Assembly (NCBI GenBank): GCA_947038155.1
Contig: CAMQVH010000008.1
Coordinates: 50,925 to 114,924 of the forward strand
Length of the DNA stretch: 64,000 bases
DNA from: an uncultured Bacteroides sp.
Lineage (GTDB): Bacteria > Bacteroidota > Bacteroidia > Bacteroidales > Bacteroidaceae
Direction: 5' to 3'
A model generated the notes under the pieces. That model was not told the origin of the DNA. It did no database searches and saw only the letters and a list, made by a program, of their open reading frames with translations. A program made the translations under genes and the position numbers. This document shows positions 18,201 to 27,267 of this stretch, in pieces (positions within the stretch are counted from its first letter, which is position 1; every line of letters starts with the position of its first letter).

Positions 18201-19208
18201 ATGCCAAAAGTATCGATTATTGTTCCTGTATATAACGCTGAGAAAACACTTTGTAAATGCCTTGATAGTTTGGTGGGGCAAACATACAGGGATATCGAAA
18301 TACTGCTTATAAATGATGGATCTTCTGATAATAGTCAGAAGATATGTGAGTCATATGCAAATAGATTTTCGGAGGTGCTATTAATCAATCAGAATAACTC
18401 AGGGCCGGCAACGGCACGTAACACCGGAATAAATCGTGCGAGAGGCAAATACTTGTCTTTTGTAGATGCTGACGATTATGTTGAGAGTAATATGATTGAA
18501 GAGATGATTAGTGTTGCGGAAGATAATCATGCAGAAATGGTTATTTGCGGGTATTATCAGGAGTTTTCAGAAACGATCAAAAAACACGAATTCTCTTATG
18601 CTCCTAGATTATATGTAGGAGATGAGTCAAGAAAAATAGCAAAAGAATTAATAAGTGATGTCTCTAATACCAGAATCCCGCCTTACTCTTGGATAAGGAT
18701 GGTTTTGAAAACTTCATTAGATAAGCCTGAAATACGATATGCCGCAGGAATGATACGAAGTGAGGATTATTATTTTTTTGTTCAACTTCATTTTCGCATA
18801 AATCGTTTGTTTTTGCTTACGGACAAACCGCTTTATCATTATATGGAGATAGATAGCTCCATAACTCATAGATATGTGCCTAAATATTGGAATTCTGTGA
18901 AAGAAATATACTTTGGGTTGAGGGATAGGCTTCCAAAAGACGAAGACATAACGAAGAGGCTGGATGTGATGCTTATTCAGCGTTCCCTGATAGCACTTAA
19001 TAATTCGGCAAGATGTAATAATAAGGATGTATTCAGAAAAGAAGTATATGAAATTGTCAGTGATGATGATCTTAAATCAGTTATATGCCGGATGAGAATA
19101 TCGGAAGGTGTCAGAAAATTCCGGGCTTATTATTTTTTAATGCGAATGGGTATGTATGTCGCTGTGTATTGGAGATTTCTGTTGAAATATAATAGAGAAA
19201 TGAAATAA
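18201..19208 (+). CDS. Glycosyltransferase family 2
   Basis: 'KVSIIVPVYNAEKTLCKCLDSLVGQTYRDIEILLINDGSSDNS', 'FVDADDYVE'. Confidence 0.95.
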   Translation: MPKVSIIVPVYNAEKTLCKCLDSLVGQTYRDIEILLINDGSSDNSQKICESYANRFSEVLLINQNNSGPATARNTGINRARGKYLSFVDADDYVESNMIEEMISVAEDNHAEMVICGYYQEFSETIKKHEFSYAPRLYVGDESRKIAKELISDVSNTRIPPYSWIRMVLKTSLDKPEIRYAAGMIRSEDYYFFVQLHFRINRLFLLTDKPLYHYMEIDSSITHRYVPKYWNSVKEIYFGLRDRLPKDEDITKRLDVMLIQRSLIALNNSARCNNKDVFRKEVYEIVSDDDLKSVICRMRISEGVRKFRAYYFLMRMGMYVAVYWRFLLKYNREMK

Positions 19209-19239
19209 GCGGTTGTTTGAGATAACAGGAGAATTCTAA

Positions 19240-20706
19240 ATGTTTAAAATAGATAAGAAAACTTTTAATTATATATTGTATTTTGGGGTAGCCTTTGGTG
19301 TGTGCGGAAGTTATATTCTGCTTACAGAAAGCTATTCATTACTAATTATCCTTCCATGTATCATTTTCTGCTTAGGGATGAAATATGCCTTAAGAGATTT
19401 TTACAATAATATTTTCTTGTTTTCGTTTCTGGTTTGTTTCTTTACCTTTTTATTAGGTGGTCAGGTTCTTAATAAAATTATGCATGTGTATGGTTATGAT
19501 TTTCCAGAAAAGATTGAGATACATACAGATTTTGTTTTATTGATAAGCTTAGTTGGATTACTATTAGGGTATATACTTGTTGATAAGACGAAGACGAAAA
19601 AGAAAAAAACTGTAAATCTTATTGATTATGATAGTGGTTATTACAAAAACGTGAGGAAAATAAGTAAATACTATTTTTATGCAACGTATTTTCTGTGGAT
19701 TCTAATTCTGTTAGATATTGTTCTTTATGTAGTACAGTATGGATATATTAATTACTATTTGTCATATTCGAGCAGAATACCTGCGGTTATGAGGGAAATA
19801 GGATATATGGCTCCAGCAGCATTGTTCATATATTTGGCTACAATGCCGAAAAAGAAAGAAGCAAAAATTCCAATAATTATGTACTCTATCTATCTACTTT
19901 TGTCGTTGGGGACAGGGAGACGTATTTATTTTATGACTGGCTTACTAGTAATTTTTGCTTATATGATGTTGCGGAATGTTATTCATCCGGAGGCAAAACC
20001 TTGGATCAGTAAAAAGAATATCATCAGGATTTGTATTGTAGTACCATTTTTGTTGATATTGATGTATTTGTTTGAATATATACGATCAGAAAATTATGTG
20101 GGGACTGCATCACAATACTCACCTTTATTCGGTTTTTTTGTTCGCCAGGGAACCTCAATTAATGTTATAAAATATACAGAACTATTTGAACTGAGGCTTA
20201 ATCCGGATGCTTATTATTCATTGTATAATACCTTGAGATGGCTACAAGACAGTTGGATTGACAAACTCTTGAATTTAGATATGTCATTTGCATTTGGAAG
20301 ACAATCACCGGAGACAGCAACAACAGGAACATATCTGGCAGATTTTGTTTCATATAATGCAAACTCCAATATTTACTTGGATGGAATGGGATACGGTTCT
20401 TGCTATATTGAGGAATTATATGTTGATTTTGGTTACATAGGAGTCTTTTTGGGTAATATGCTATATGGTATTTTATTATGCAGACTTTTGAAAAACTCAA
20501 TGCGAAAAGGTAATATATGGCTGATGGCGGTTGGATTGTTTATAATAGATGCGATATTTAAAGCACCTCGTGCCACTTATGATTCATTTTTTGGTCAGTT
20601 TCTATATTTTAATTCTTGGGGACCATTTTTGGTGGTTTTTCTTTTCGTCAATTTATATAGCAGACACGGTATAAGAAGTAACAAGTCTAATTGTGTTAAT
20701 GTTTGA
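19240..20706 (+). CDS. Oligosaccharide repeat-unit polymerase (Wzy-like)
   Basis: Multi-TM protein next to Wzx and GT; 'GMGYGSCYIEELYVDFGYIGVFLGNMLYG'; AGGAG upstream. Confidence 0.85.
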   Translation: MFKIDKKTFNYILYFGVAFGVCGSYILLTESYSLLIILPCIIFCLGMKYALRDFYNNIFLFSFLVCFFTFLLGGQVLNKIMHVYGYDFPEKIEIHTDFVLLISLVGLLLGYILVDKTKTKKKKTVNLIDYDSGYYKNVRKISKYYFYATYFLWILILLDIVLYVVQYGYINYYLSYSSRIPAVMREIGYMAPAALFIYLATMPKKKEAKIPIIMYSIYLLLSLGTGRRIYFMTGLLVIFAYMMLRNVIHPEAKPWISKKNIIRICIVVPFLLILMYLFEYIRSENYVGTASQYSPLFGFFVRQGTSINVIKYTELFELRLNPDAYYSLYNTLRWLQDSWIDKLLNLDMSFAFGRQSPETATTGTYLADFVSYNANSNIYLDGMGYGSCYIEELYVDFGYIGVFLGNMLYGILLCRLLKNSMRKGNIWLMAVGLFIIDAIFKAPRATYDSFFGQFLYFNSWGPFLVVFLFVNLYSRHGIRSNKSNCVNV

Positions 20707-20738
20707 TTATCAATAGTAGAAGATAGCAGAAAGCGATC

Positions 20739-22190
20739 ATGACTAAAAATAAATCGTTAGGTGTAAATGCTTTATTGAACGGGATACGAACAGTACTTAA
20801 TTTACTTTTTCCGATCATAACCTTTCCTTATGTGTCACGTGTTCTTCAAGTAGAGAATATAGGTAAGTATAATTTTGCATTGTCACTGAATCAATATTTT
20901 CTATTGATTGCTGCTCTGGGAATTACAACATATGCGATAAGAGAGGGAACAAAATATAGAGACCAGAGAAAAGAATTTGATCAGTTTGCCAGCGAGATTT
21001 TCTCTATCAATTTAGTGTCAACTATTGTAGCATATTTGCTTATGGTTATTTGTCTTATAACCGTTCCAAAGTTTTATAGTTACAGATTGATCATATTGAT
21101 ATTTAGTATTGAACTCATATTTACAACTATAGGTACCGAATGGATCTTCTCGATTTTTGAAGAGTATGCATATATTACGATTCGCAGTATTGTATTTAAG
21201 GTCGTTTCCATCATTCTATTGCTGGTTTTAGTAAGGAAACCAGAAGATTATATTATTTATGCAGGAATTACAGTTTTTGCGAATGCAGGATCAAATATCT
21301 TGAATTTTATTCATGCCAAAAAGTACTGTCAATTAAGAATTACATTAGATTGTAATTGGAGAAAACATATAGCTCCAATTCTGGTTATATTCGCATCAAC
21401 TATGGCTACCTCCATTTATGTGAATTCGGATATGACAATGTTGGGCTTCATGGCTACAAATTATGAGGTGGGCATATATTCTGTGTCATCTAAAGTTTAT
21501 AGGATAGTAAAAATGATGCTTTCATCAGTTCTTGTCGTGTCTATACCTCGATTGGCATTGTTAATGGGACAGAATCGTATGGGAGAGTATAAGAAAACTC
21601 TCATGCGGATATTTAATGTATTGACTATTTTGGTTCTGCCGGCTGTTGTTGGATTGTATTTACTAAGTAAAGAGATTGTTTTATTGATTTCGGATGCTAC
21701 ATATATTCAAGCAGTAACTTCTTTGCAATTGCTTAGCATTGCGCTTGCTTTTTGTATATTCGGGTGGATTTTTAATCAGTGTGTATTGATTCCGGCAAAA
21801 AAAGAGAAAATAGTCTTAATAGCAACGATTGTTAGTGCAATTGCAAATATTGTTATTAACTTCGTATTGATTCCGGTTTGGAAAGAAAATGCAGCAGCAT
21901 TTTCAACGGTTGTAGCAGAGGCTATTATGATGATTATTTGTTTATACTATGGATTGAAAGTTGTGAGACTGAATTCTGATGTAGTAAATAACATTGTGAC
22001 AGTTGCTTTGGGATGTATAGTGGTTTCACTTATCTGCATTCTAATTCGACAGCTTGGCATGCCTGATATTTTCACACTATGTATAAGCGTTTTTGCATCT
22101 GTTTTAGGATATAGCTTTTCACTAATTCTATTTAGGAATAGAATTGCATTAGAGTTCACAAAAAAGGTTTTTATAAGACTAAAAAAATAA
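20739..22190 (+). CDS. Wzx-like flippase
   Basis: 'LNGIRTVLNLLFPIITFPYVSRVLQVENIGKYNFALSLNQYFLLIAALGITTYAIREG'; polytopic. Confidence 0.93.
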   Translation: MTKNKSLGVNALLNGIRTVLNLLFPIITFPYVSRVLQVENIGKYNFALSLNQYFLLIAALGITTYAIREGTKYRDQRKEFDQFASEIFSINLVSTIVAYLLMVICLITVPKFYSYRLIILIFSIELIFTTIGTEWIFSIFEEYAYITIRSIVFKVVSIILLLVLVRKPEDYIIYAGITVFANAGSNILNFIHAKKYCQLRITLDCNWRKHIAPILVIFASTMATSIYVNSDMTMLGFMATNYEVGIYSVSSKVYRIVKMMLSSVLVVSIPRLALLMGQNRMGEYKKTLMRIFNVLTILVLPAVVGLYLLSKEIVLLISDATYIQAVTSLQLLSIALAFCIFGWIFNQCVLIPAKKEKIVLIATIVSAIANIVINFVLIPVWKENAAAFSTVVAEAIMMIICLYYGLKVVRLNSDVVNNIVTVALGCIVVSLICILIRQLGMPDIFTLCISVFASVLGYSFSLILFRNRIALEFTKKVFIRLKK

Positions 22191-22251
22191 GAAACAGCTG
22201 GATTTTTACCGCTAAAAGAAAATAAGCATGATCATTTGTTTTCATAAATGC

Positions 22252-22286
22252 AAAAATAAAGGTGGTTGAAAACCACCTTTATTTTT
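22252..22286. terminator. Bidirectional rho-independent terminator between convergent genes
   Basis: Perfect 16-bp stem AAAAATAAAGGTGGTT-gaa-AACCACCTTTATTTTT. Confidence 0.9.
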
Positions 22287-22304
22287 AATACCTATAAAAG
22301 ACTT

Positions 22305-22739
22305 TTATAAATTCTCATACTCCTTCCTCGCATCAAAACAAGGACACGTTTTATGAATACTCGCACTTAACTGATAATGCCCCACAATCTTTGCCTCGGG
22401 ATAAAGCTGTTTCAATTCTCCCAATACCCGCCGAAGCGTTTCTTTCTGTAAAGGCGTCCGTGTATCGGTCGGCTTTCCCTGTTCGTCCAGTCCGCCTTCA
22501 TAGCAGATGGCAAGACTATGCAGGTTAAAACCTATTGCATGAGCACCGATCTGTGCCATGGGACGGGTATGGTGAAGTATTCCATCCTTGGTGACATAAA
22601 AATGATAACCGATGCCTTTAAAGCCGCGTTGCAGATGACATTGAAGCAGTTGTTCTTCTGTGAAAGGAATATTGACGCGGGTGGCGCTGCAATGTACTAC
22701 GATGTACTGAATGCTTCGTGCTAAATATTCCTCTTTCAT
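22305..22739 (-). CDS. N-acetylmuramoyl-L-alanine amidase
   Basis: 'SIQYIVVHCSATR', 'GYHFYVTKDGILHHTRPMAQIGAHAIGFNLHSLAICYEGG', 'IVGHYQLSASIHKTCPCFD'; start MKEEYLARS at 22739. Confidence 0.93.
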   Translation of the reverse strand: MKEEYLARSIQYIVVHCSATRVNIPFTEEQLLQCHLQRGFKGIGYHFYVTKDGILHHTRPMAQIGAHAIGFNLHSLAICYEGGLDEQGKPTDTRTPLQKETLRRVLGELKQLYPEAKIVGHYQLSASIHKTCPCFDARKEYENL

Positions 22740-22828
22740 ATACATGAGGTCACACCCAGGGCGGACACGATAGAAGTAGCTACTGTGATGATGATTTGAA
22801 GAATCTGTTTCCAAATTGATTTTTTCAT
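22736..22828 (-). CDS. 30-aa 'smalltalk'-type small protein
   Basis: ORF MKKSIWKQILQIIITVATSIVSALGVTSCI; stop overlaps the amidase start (ATGA); lies between HU-like and amidase genes. Confidence 0.8.
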   Translation of the reverse strand: MKKSIWKQILQIIITVATSIVSALGVTSCI

Positions 22829-22851
22829 GATTTTTGAATTTTATGTTAGAA

Positions 22852-23337
22852 TTATACTGTCGGGTCCGGTGCTTCTTCGTCACCTCCTCCGGGATTAGGG
22901 TTAGGATTCGGATCGACAACATCGTCGTCGTCACCTTCTTCCTTACCCGCTTTAATCAGCGAATATTTCATCGCCTTACACATATCCATAAGCATAGAGC
23001 CGGGATGGAAGCGTACGCGGGAAATTTTGATACAGCTGGAAGCCTTGAACTCCTTGGCTGTTTCGGTGGCAGTGCCGGTGACAATCGTCACACGGAAGCG
23101 TCCCAAATCACCGAGAATGACGATATTCCCCAATTCCAACTGATTCTTGATTTCTAACAGAAACTCAGTGATGCAGCCTTTCAATTCACCGATGGAATAA
23201 GAAGAACGTTCGGAGATACGCTTGATGACTTCGTCCGTATCCACCTTGCGGTTACTGTGAGCCGTTGCATAGAACTTCGCTGTCTCTAATGGTTTAAGCG
23301 GATTCTTCCGCGCTACTAATACATACTTTTGTGACAT
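22852..23337 (-). CDS. HU/IHF-family DNA-binding protein with acidic Pro/Asn/Gly tail
   Basis: 'KFYATAHSNRKVDTDEVIKRISERSSYSIGELKGCITEFLLEIKNQLELGNIVILGDLGRFRVTI'; tail 'GDDDDVVDPNPNPNPGGGDEEAPDPTV'. Confidence 0.88.
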   Translation of the reverse strand: MSQKYVLVARKNPLKPLETAKFYATAHSNRKVDTDEVIKRISERSSYSIGELKGCITEFLLEIKNQLELGNIVILGDLGRFRVTIVTGTATETAKEFKASSCIKISRVRFHPGSMLMDMCKAMKYSLIKAGKEEGDDDDVVDPNPNPNPGGGDEEAPDPTV

Positions 23338-23555
23338 ACTTTAATTTACAATTTAATGGTTACTTTTTTAATTGATTGTTCTCAAGTCAGGATCCTTTTC
23401 TCATTGATTACTCTGCAAAGATACAACACAAGGGAAAGAGAACGGACGACAGTGAACGGTACTAAACTATGGTTAATATATTTGACTAAATATTTGATAT
23501 TCTACAGAAAAAGCAGTATCTTTATATCATTAAACAACATACAAATCCAAACAAA

Positions 23556-23831
23556 ATGGAAGATATTAAATTCAGTGTGAGATGTTATGATAAAGTAGAG
23601 TTGGCGAAAATGTATTTCCCGAAGCTTAGTAATCCGGTATCCGTAGCAAAGCTGCGCCGGTGGATGCGCAATTGCATGCCACTGATGGAAGAACTGACGG
23701 CAGGAGATTTTCATCCGAAGTTGAAAATGTTCAGCGCACGGGAGGTCCGCCTGATTGTACGTTTCCTGGGAGAACCGGACGGATACACAACAGCCTCGGA
23801 AGAGAATCGGAATTATCGACCGTTCAATTAA
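23556..23831 (+). CDS. DUF4248-like small protein
   Basis: 'KVELAKMYFPKLSNPVSVAKLRRWMRNCMPLMEEL'; characteristic position between HU-like and VirE-like genes. Confidence 0.75.
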   Translation: MEDIKFSVRCYDKVELAKMYFPKLSNPVSVAKLRRWMRNCMPLMEELTAGDFHPKLKMFSAREVRLIVRFLGEPDGYTTASEENRNYRPFN

Positions 23832-23948
23832 ACTGAATCAACCGCTCGATCAGACTAAAATGACCGTTCGATTGAACAAAGATGACCGCTTGATTTACTC
23901 CACTCAACCGTATCTTTGTATCAGAACGACCGCTCGTTTTCACTTAAT
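23817..23948. repeat. Six tandem degenerate repeats with exact 22-bp period (core ACCGYTCGATT)
   Basis: ACCG at 23819, 23841, 23863, 23885, 23907 and 23929. Confidence 0.85.
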
Positions 23949-23963
23949 TGAGCGGTCGTTTTT
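23925..23963 (+). terminator. Hairpin/terminator built from the last repeat
   Basis: AACGACCGCTC ... GAGCGGTCGTT followed by TTT; 11-bp perfect stem. Confidence 0.75.
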
Positions 23964-24154
23964 CATGCCAATATAGGACGTGGGTAAAGGGACGGGTGAC
24001 AAAATGACAAAGCATAAAAGGAGTAAAAGACTATATATAGGAAAATAATTAAATATCTATTTTTATTTTTTCTGTATTCTATTAATTATTTATTTTTCCT
24101 ATATATGTCAGAAAACAGAGTTTATTTTTGCCACTTTGTCACCCATCTACTTAT

Positions 24155-26221
24155 TTAGAAAAAGATATCAGGACCATCTGTCTCTTCTTTTGAAGGAGTA
24201 TAGCGCTGGTTTTCAGCAATTTCTTTATTGGTAAGCTCTATGACCAGAAATCCCCGGAGTTTTTTGGTACGTGCCTGGCGAAACCCGAATTTCTCCAAAG
24301 CCTGACGGGTTTTCGTGTGCGAAAGTACATACTTAGTTCCCAGGCTGACAGTCGTCATGATTCTGGTAACGGACAGTAACACCGGCTTTTCTCCCGGTAG
24401 GGGAAGGCGGTAATGTTCCAGAATCAATTCTTCTTCAATGCTGGGTTCCTTAAACCATTCATTGTGCTCTTTGACATCTTGTGCTTCATCTCCCTCAAAC
24501 CAGTAGCAGAAACCGGAACTGTAGAGCGACCAAGCCTGAGCATACATACCATCGTAAGGAAGGGAGTTCAGCGCCGAAGCATTGATGTTGAGCACATATA
24601 TGGAGAGCCATCGGCGATTGTACCCATCCGGCAGGTAATACCGGTTGTTGCCTGTGGCACAGAAAGAACTGCAGTGTGACAGGTATTCTCTGTTGTGGGC
24701 ATACGCGGCACGGGTATTGACTTCGGGCAGCGTCACGCTTGCCTTGATCCGGTTCATTTTCGACATACTCATGCTGTCGATCTCTTCCAGACAGATGATC
24801 AGGCTCTCGGCAATCTCCAGCAGATCGTCTTTGGTAAATGCACCGGTGCTGACTTTCGGACAGAAATATTTTTGCAATTCCGGTGGAATCAGTTTTTTGA
24901 TGAAAGTGGTCTTATAGACTCCTTCTTCGCCAATGAGTGTCAGTATCTCATGGTTGATGACTTCCGGAACGAGATTGGATGCCACATACGCAACGAACCA
25001 TTTTTTGAAAACATGCTGGAAATAACGGCGGTCGGTTGTCTCAACCAGATCGGCTACCTGAGAAATGTAATCGGTTACTCCGTCCCACTTCGACAGTCCC
25101 TCGACATACGTCTGAAATGGATGAAAGTTGCCTATAAATTCCGAATTCAGGATGCTTGAGAAAATCCTATAGGAAGTATATAATCCTTTTTTCTGAGCGC
25201 GCAGCCAAAGAGTGTTTTCATCACTATCCGTCAATGGCCGGAATTTTGTTTCTTCCGCCATGCAGATTTCCCGGCGATGGTTGAAGACATTAATACGAAC
25301 CTCTGTCTGAGTATTGATAAAATCCTCTAGTTCCTCTATTGTAGCGTAGTTAAATTCGGGAGTATCTTTGCGTTTTCGGGAAGGGTGGGGAAGTGGCCGG
25401 CTACCATGTTCTTCGGTATGCTGGTAGACCGAATGACAGATGGAGGCGATGACGGAGGAGTTATAATCCTCGAAATGATTCACCGCCCAGTCACAGGCAT
25501 CTTCTTCGGGTACTCCGAAACCGTTCATCAGATAAAGGGCGCAAGATACATATTCATTGTAGCGTCCTTCCGTATACGCCTTGCCTTGTTGTGCGAGTAT
25601 ATCCAAAACGGCGGGTTCGGCAAGTCCGACATCGGTACTGTGTATCTTGCGTGGGCGACCCGGTTTCTTTTTCGTCTTTTTTTCTTCGGAAGGGATTTCA
25701 ATATGCATCCTCTCTGCCTCCGGATTGAAATAGGCATGCTTGTGCTCGCACAATACACTGCATCGGGTAGCATCCTTGCACTTCGGATCGGCTTTGAACG
25801 AAAGAAGGCGTGCGTAATGTTCGTTGCCTTGGGAATAAGCATGCGGATGACAGGCTATGTCCGTCACGTCTGTCCGGTAGATGATGCGCAGCCCTGCGTT
25901 GGAAATGGTAATGTAGGCAAGCACCACATAAGGATCATCGGCAAGCAACTCCAGGGCATGGAGAAGTTTCTTCATAGGCTGATCGTCAAAATCGACCATG
26001 CAGCGACCGGTGTAGGCAGTTACATGCTTTTGGGCGTGTCCTCCTTTGCAGGTCACACTGGGAGTGAAGCACAATGCTTTCGTTTTCTCCTTGTCGGCAT
26101 CTGTATGGAGACCGACAGAAGTGAAGTAACGAAATTTCTCGGTAGAATCGTGAAGAGAATCACCGGTTATAAGACGATGGAGTTCCTCCATCGTGACGGG
26201 TACGGGAGCTTTGTCCCGCAT
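24155..26221 (-). CDS. VirE-like protein (BT4734/VirE N-terminal domain plus P-loop helicase-like domain)
   Basis: 'FRYFTSVGLHTDADKEKTKALCFTPSVTCKGG', 'LTLIGEEGVYKTTFIKKLIPPEL' P-loop-like, 'FCATGNNRYYLPDGYNRRWLSI'. Confidence 0.85.
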   Translation of the reverse strand: MRDKAPVPVTMEELHRLITGDSLHDSTEKFRYFTSVGLHTDADKEKTKALCFTPSVTCKGGHAQKHVTAYTGRCMVDFDDQPMKKLLHALELLADDPYVVLAYITISNAGLRIIYRTDVTDIACHPHAYSQGNEHYARLLSFKADPKCKDATRCSVLCEHKHAYFNPEAERMHIEIPSEEKKTKKKPGRPRKIHSTDVGLAEPAVLDILAQQGKAYTEGRYNEYVSCALYLMNGFGVPEEDACDWAVNHFEDYNSSVIASICHSVYQHTEEHGSRPLPHPSRKRKDTPEFNYATIEELEDFINTQTEVRINVFNHRREICMAEETKFRPLTDSDENTLWLRAQKKGLYTSYRIFSSILNSEFIGNFHPFQTYVEGLSKWDGVTDYISQVADLVETTDRRYFQHVFKKWFVAYVASNLVPEVINHEILTLIGEEGVYKTTFIKKLIPPELQKYFCPKVSTGAFTKDDLLEIAESLIICLEEIDSMSMSKMNRIKASVTLPEVNTRAAYAHNREYLSHCSSFCATGNNRYYLPDGYNRRWLSIYVLNINASALNSLPYDGMYAQAWSLYSSGFCYWFEGDEAQDVKEHNEWFKEPSIEEELILEHYRLPLPGEKPVLLSVTRIMTTVSLGTKYVLSHTKTRQALEKFGFRQARTKKLRGFLVIELTNKEIAENQRYTPSKEETDGPDIFF

Positions 26222-26424
26222 ACCCTTAAATAAACTAGCTTCTTCGTTGAGCTCAGGTTTATCTATGTTTATAGAGTTTATAATGAATTGAGATGGAACT
26301 GGATTTTCCAGCTCTGCGGTGGCAAAATTAGATTGAAAAAAATAGTCTTTGCTCCCGTTTTCGGGAACAAAAAGAAAATAATTTTTATAAGTAAAATAGA
26401 AATAGGTATACTAAAAAGTTTGAT

Positions 26425-26772
26425 ATGGAAAATAATGAAGAGACTTTACTGGAAAGAGTAAGAAGAATTGAGAAAATGTTGCAGGGAAAAGGAAAAGGCC
26501 ATATAACTTTCCGTGCGATAAGGGAAGAACTTTCGTGCGGATCGGGAAAGGCAAATGCTATGACACATGGGAAAGATTGCAAACTGATGAGTTATTCGGA
26601 GCTCTTTTCTTTTCTGTTCGACTGTCGGAACATGAAAATAGAAACTTCTCTAGCTTTGGACATGGTGGAAGAAGCGATAAAAAACAAAGAAGAAATCGCC
26701 ATTGTCCGATTGGATAAACGTACGCATCAGGTGGTGGGGGAACTAGAAATTATCATGAAACAAGAGGGGTAA
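26425..26772 (+). CDS. Hypothetical protein (115 aa), possible helix-turn-helix
   Basis: 'ITFRAIREELSCGSGKANAMTHGKDCKLMSYSELFSFLFDCRNMKIETSLALDMVEEAIKNKEEIAIVRLDKR'. Confidence 0.55.
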   Translation: MENNEETLLERVRRIEKMLQGKGKGHITFRAIREELSCGSGKANAMTHGKDCKLMSYSELFSFLFDCRNMKIETSLALDMVEEAIKNKEEIAIVRLDKRTHQVVGELEIIMKQEG

Positions 26773-26828
26773 TTGCTAAAAAATAAATTTTTTACGCATG
26801 CTTTGTGTTGAAACGAGGAAATTTTACC

Positions 26829-26850
26829 TATTTTTGTCTGTCTATTTTTG
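26829..26850 (+). promoter_or_regulatory. Two tandem Bacteroides -7-like boxes (TATTTTTG) upstream of the GNAT-IbrAB operon
   Basis: TATTTTTG at 26829-26836 and 26843-26850; both match TAnnTTTG. Confidence 0.5.
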
Positions 26851-26856
26851 AATGCT

Positions 26857-27264
26857 ATGATACAGGTAATACAATTAAAAGGAAAAGACAAACATTTATA
26901 TCAGCTTTTGGCGCCTCTAGTAATGGATCCGGATGTAATACGTGCAAATAATAACTATCCGTTCAAAACAAGCGAAGATTTCGTTTGGTACATTGCGATT
27001 GATAACAGAGATGTGATAGGCTTTATCCCGATTGAACAGAAAAGCGGGAAAAAGGCTGTCATTAATAATTATTATGTAGCTGCGGTGGACGAGAAACGAA
27101 AAGAGATCTTGTCGCTTCTGCTATCTTCTGTAGTCACGGCATTTATACCTGCGGGTTGGACGCTTAACTCTGTCACGCTGATACAAGATCAGGAAACTTT
27201 TGAGAAATTCGAGTTTGCATCTATGGACAAGAAGTGGACACGCTATGTAAAAATGAACAGATGA
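26857..27264 (+). CDS. GNAT-like N-acetyltransferase
   Basis: 'DRDVIGFIPIEQKSGKKAVINNYYVAAVDEKRKEILSLLLSSV'; ATG at 26857. Confidence 0.55.
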   Translation: MIQVIQLKGKDKHLYQLLAPLVMDPDVIRANNNYPFKTSEDFVWYIAIDNRDVIGFIPIEQKSGKKAVINNYYVAAVDEKRKEILSLLLSSVVTAFIPAGWTLNSVTLIQDQETFEKFEFASMDKKWTRYVKMNR

Positions 27265-27267
27265 ATT

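Noticed and set aside
23817-23960. CRISPR array
   Set aside because: Period is only 22 bp, repeats are short and degenerate, and no cas genes are visible; better described as an iteron-like array.
25385-26233. Long plus-strand ORF (282 aa)
   Set aside because: Fully antisense to the well-supported VirE-like gene, with no recognisable motifs.
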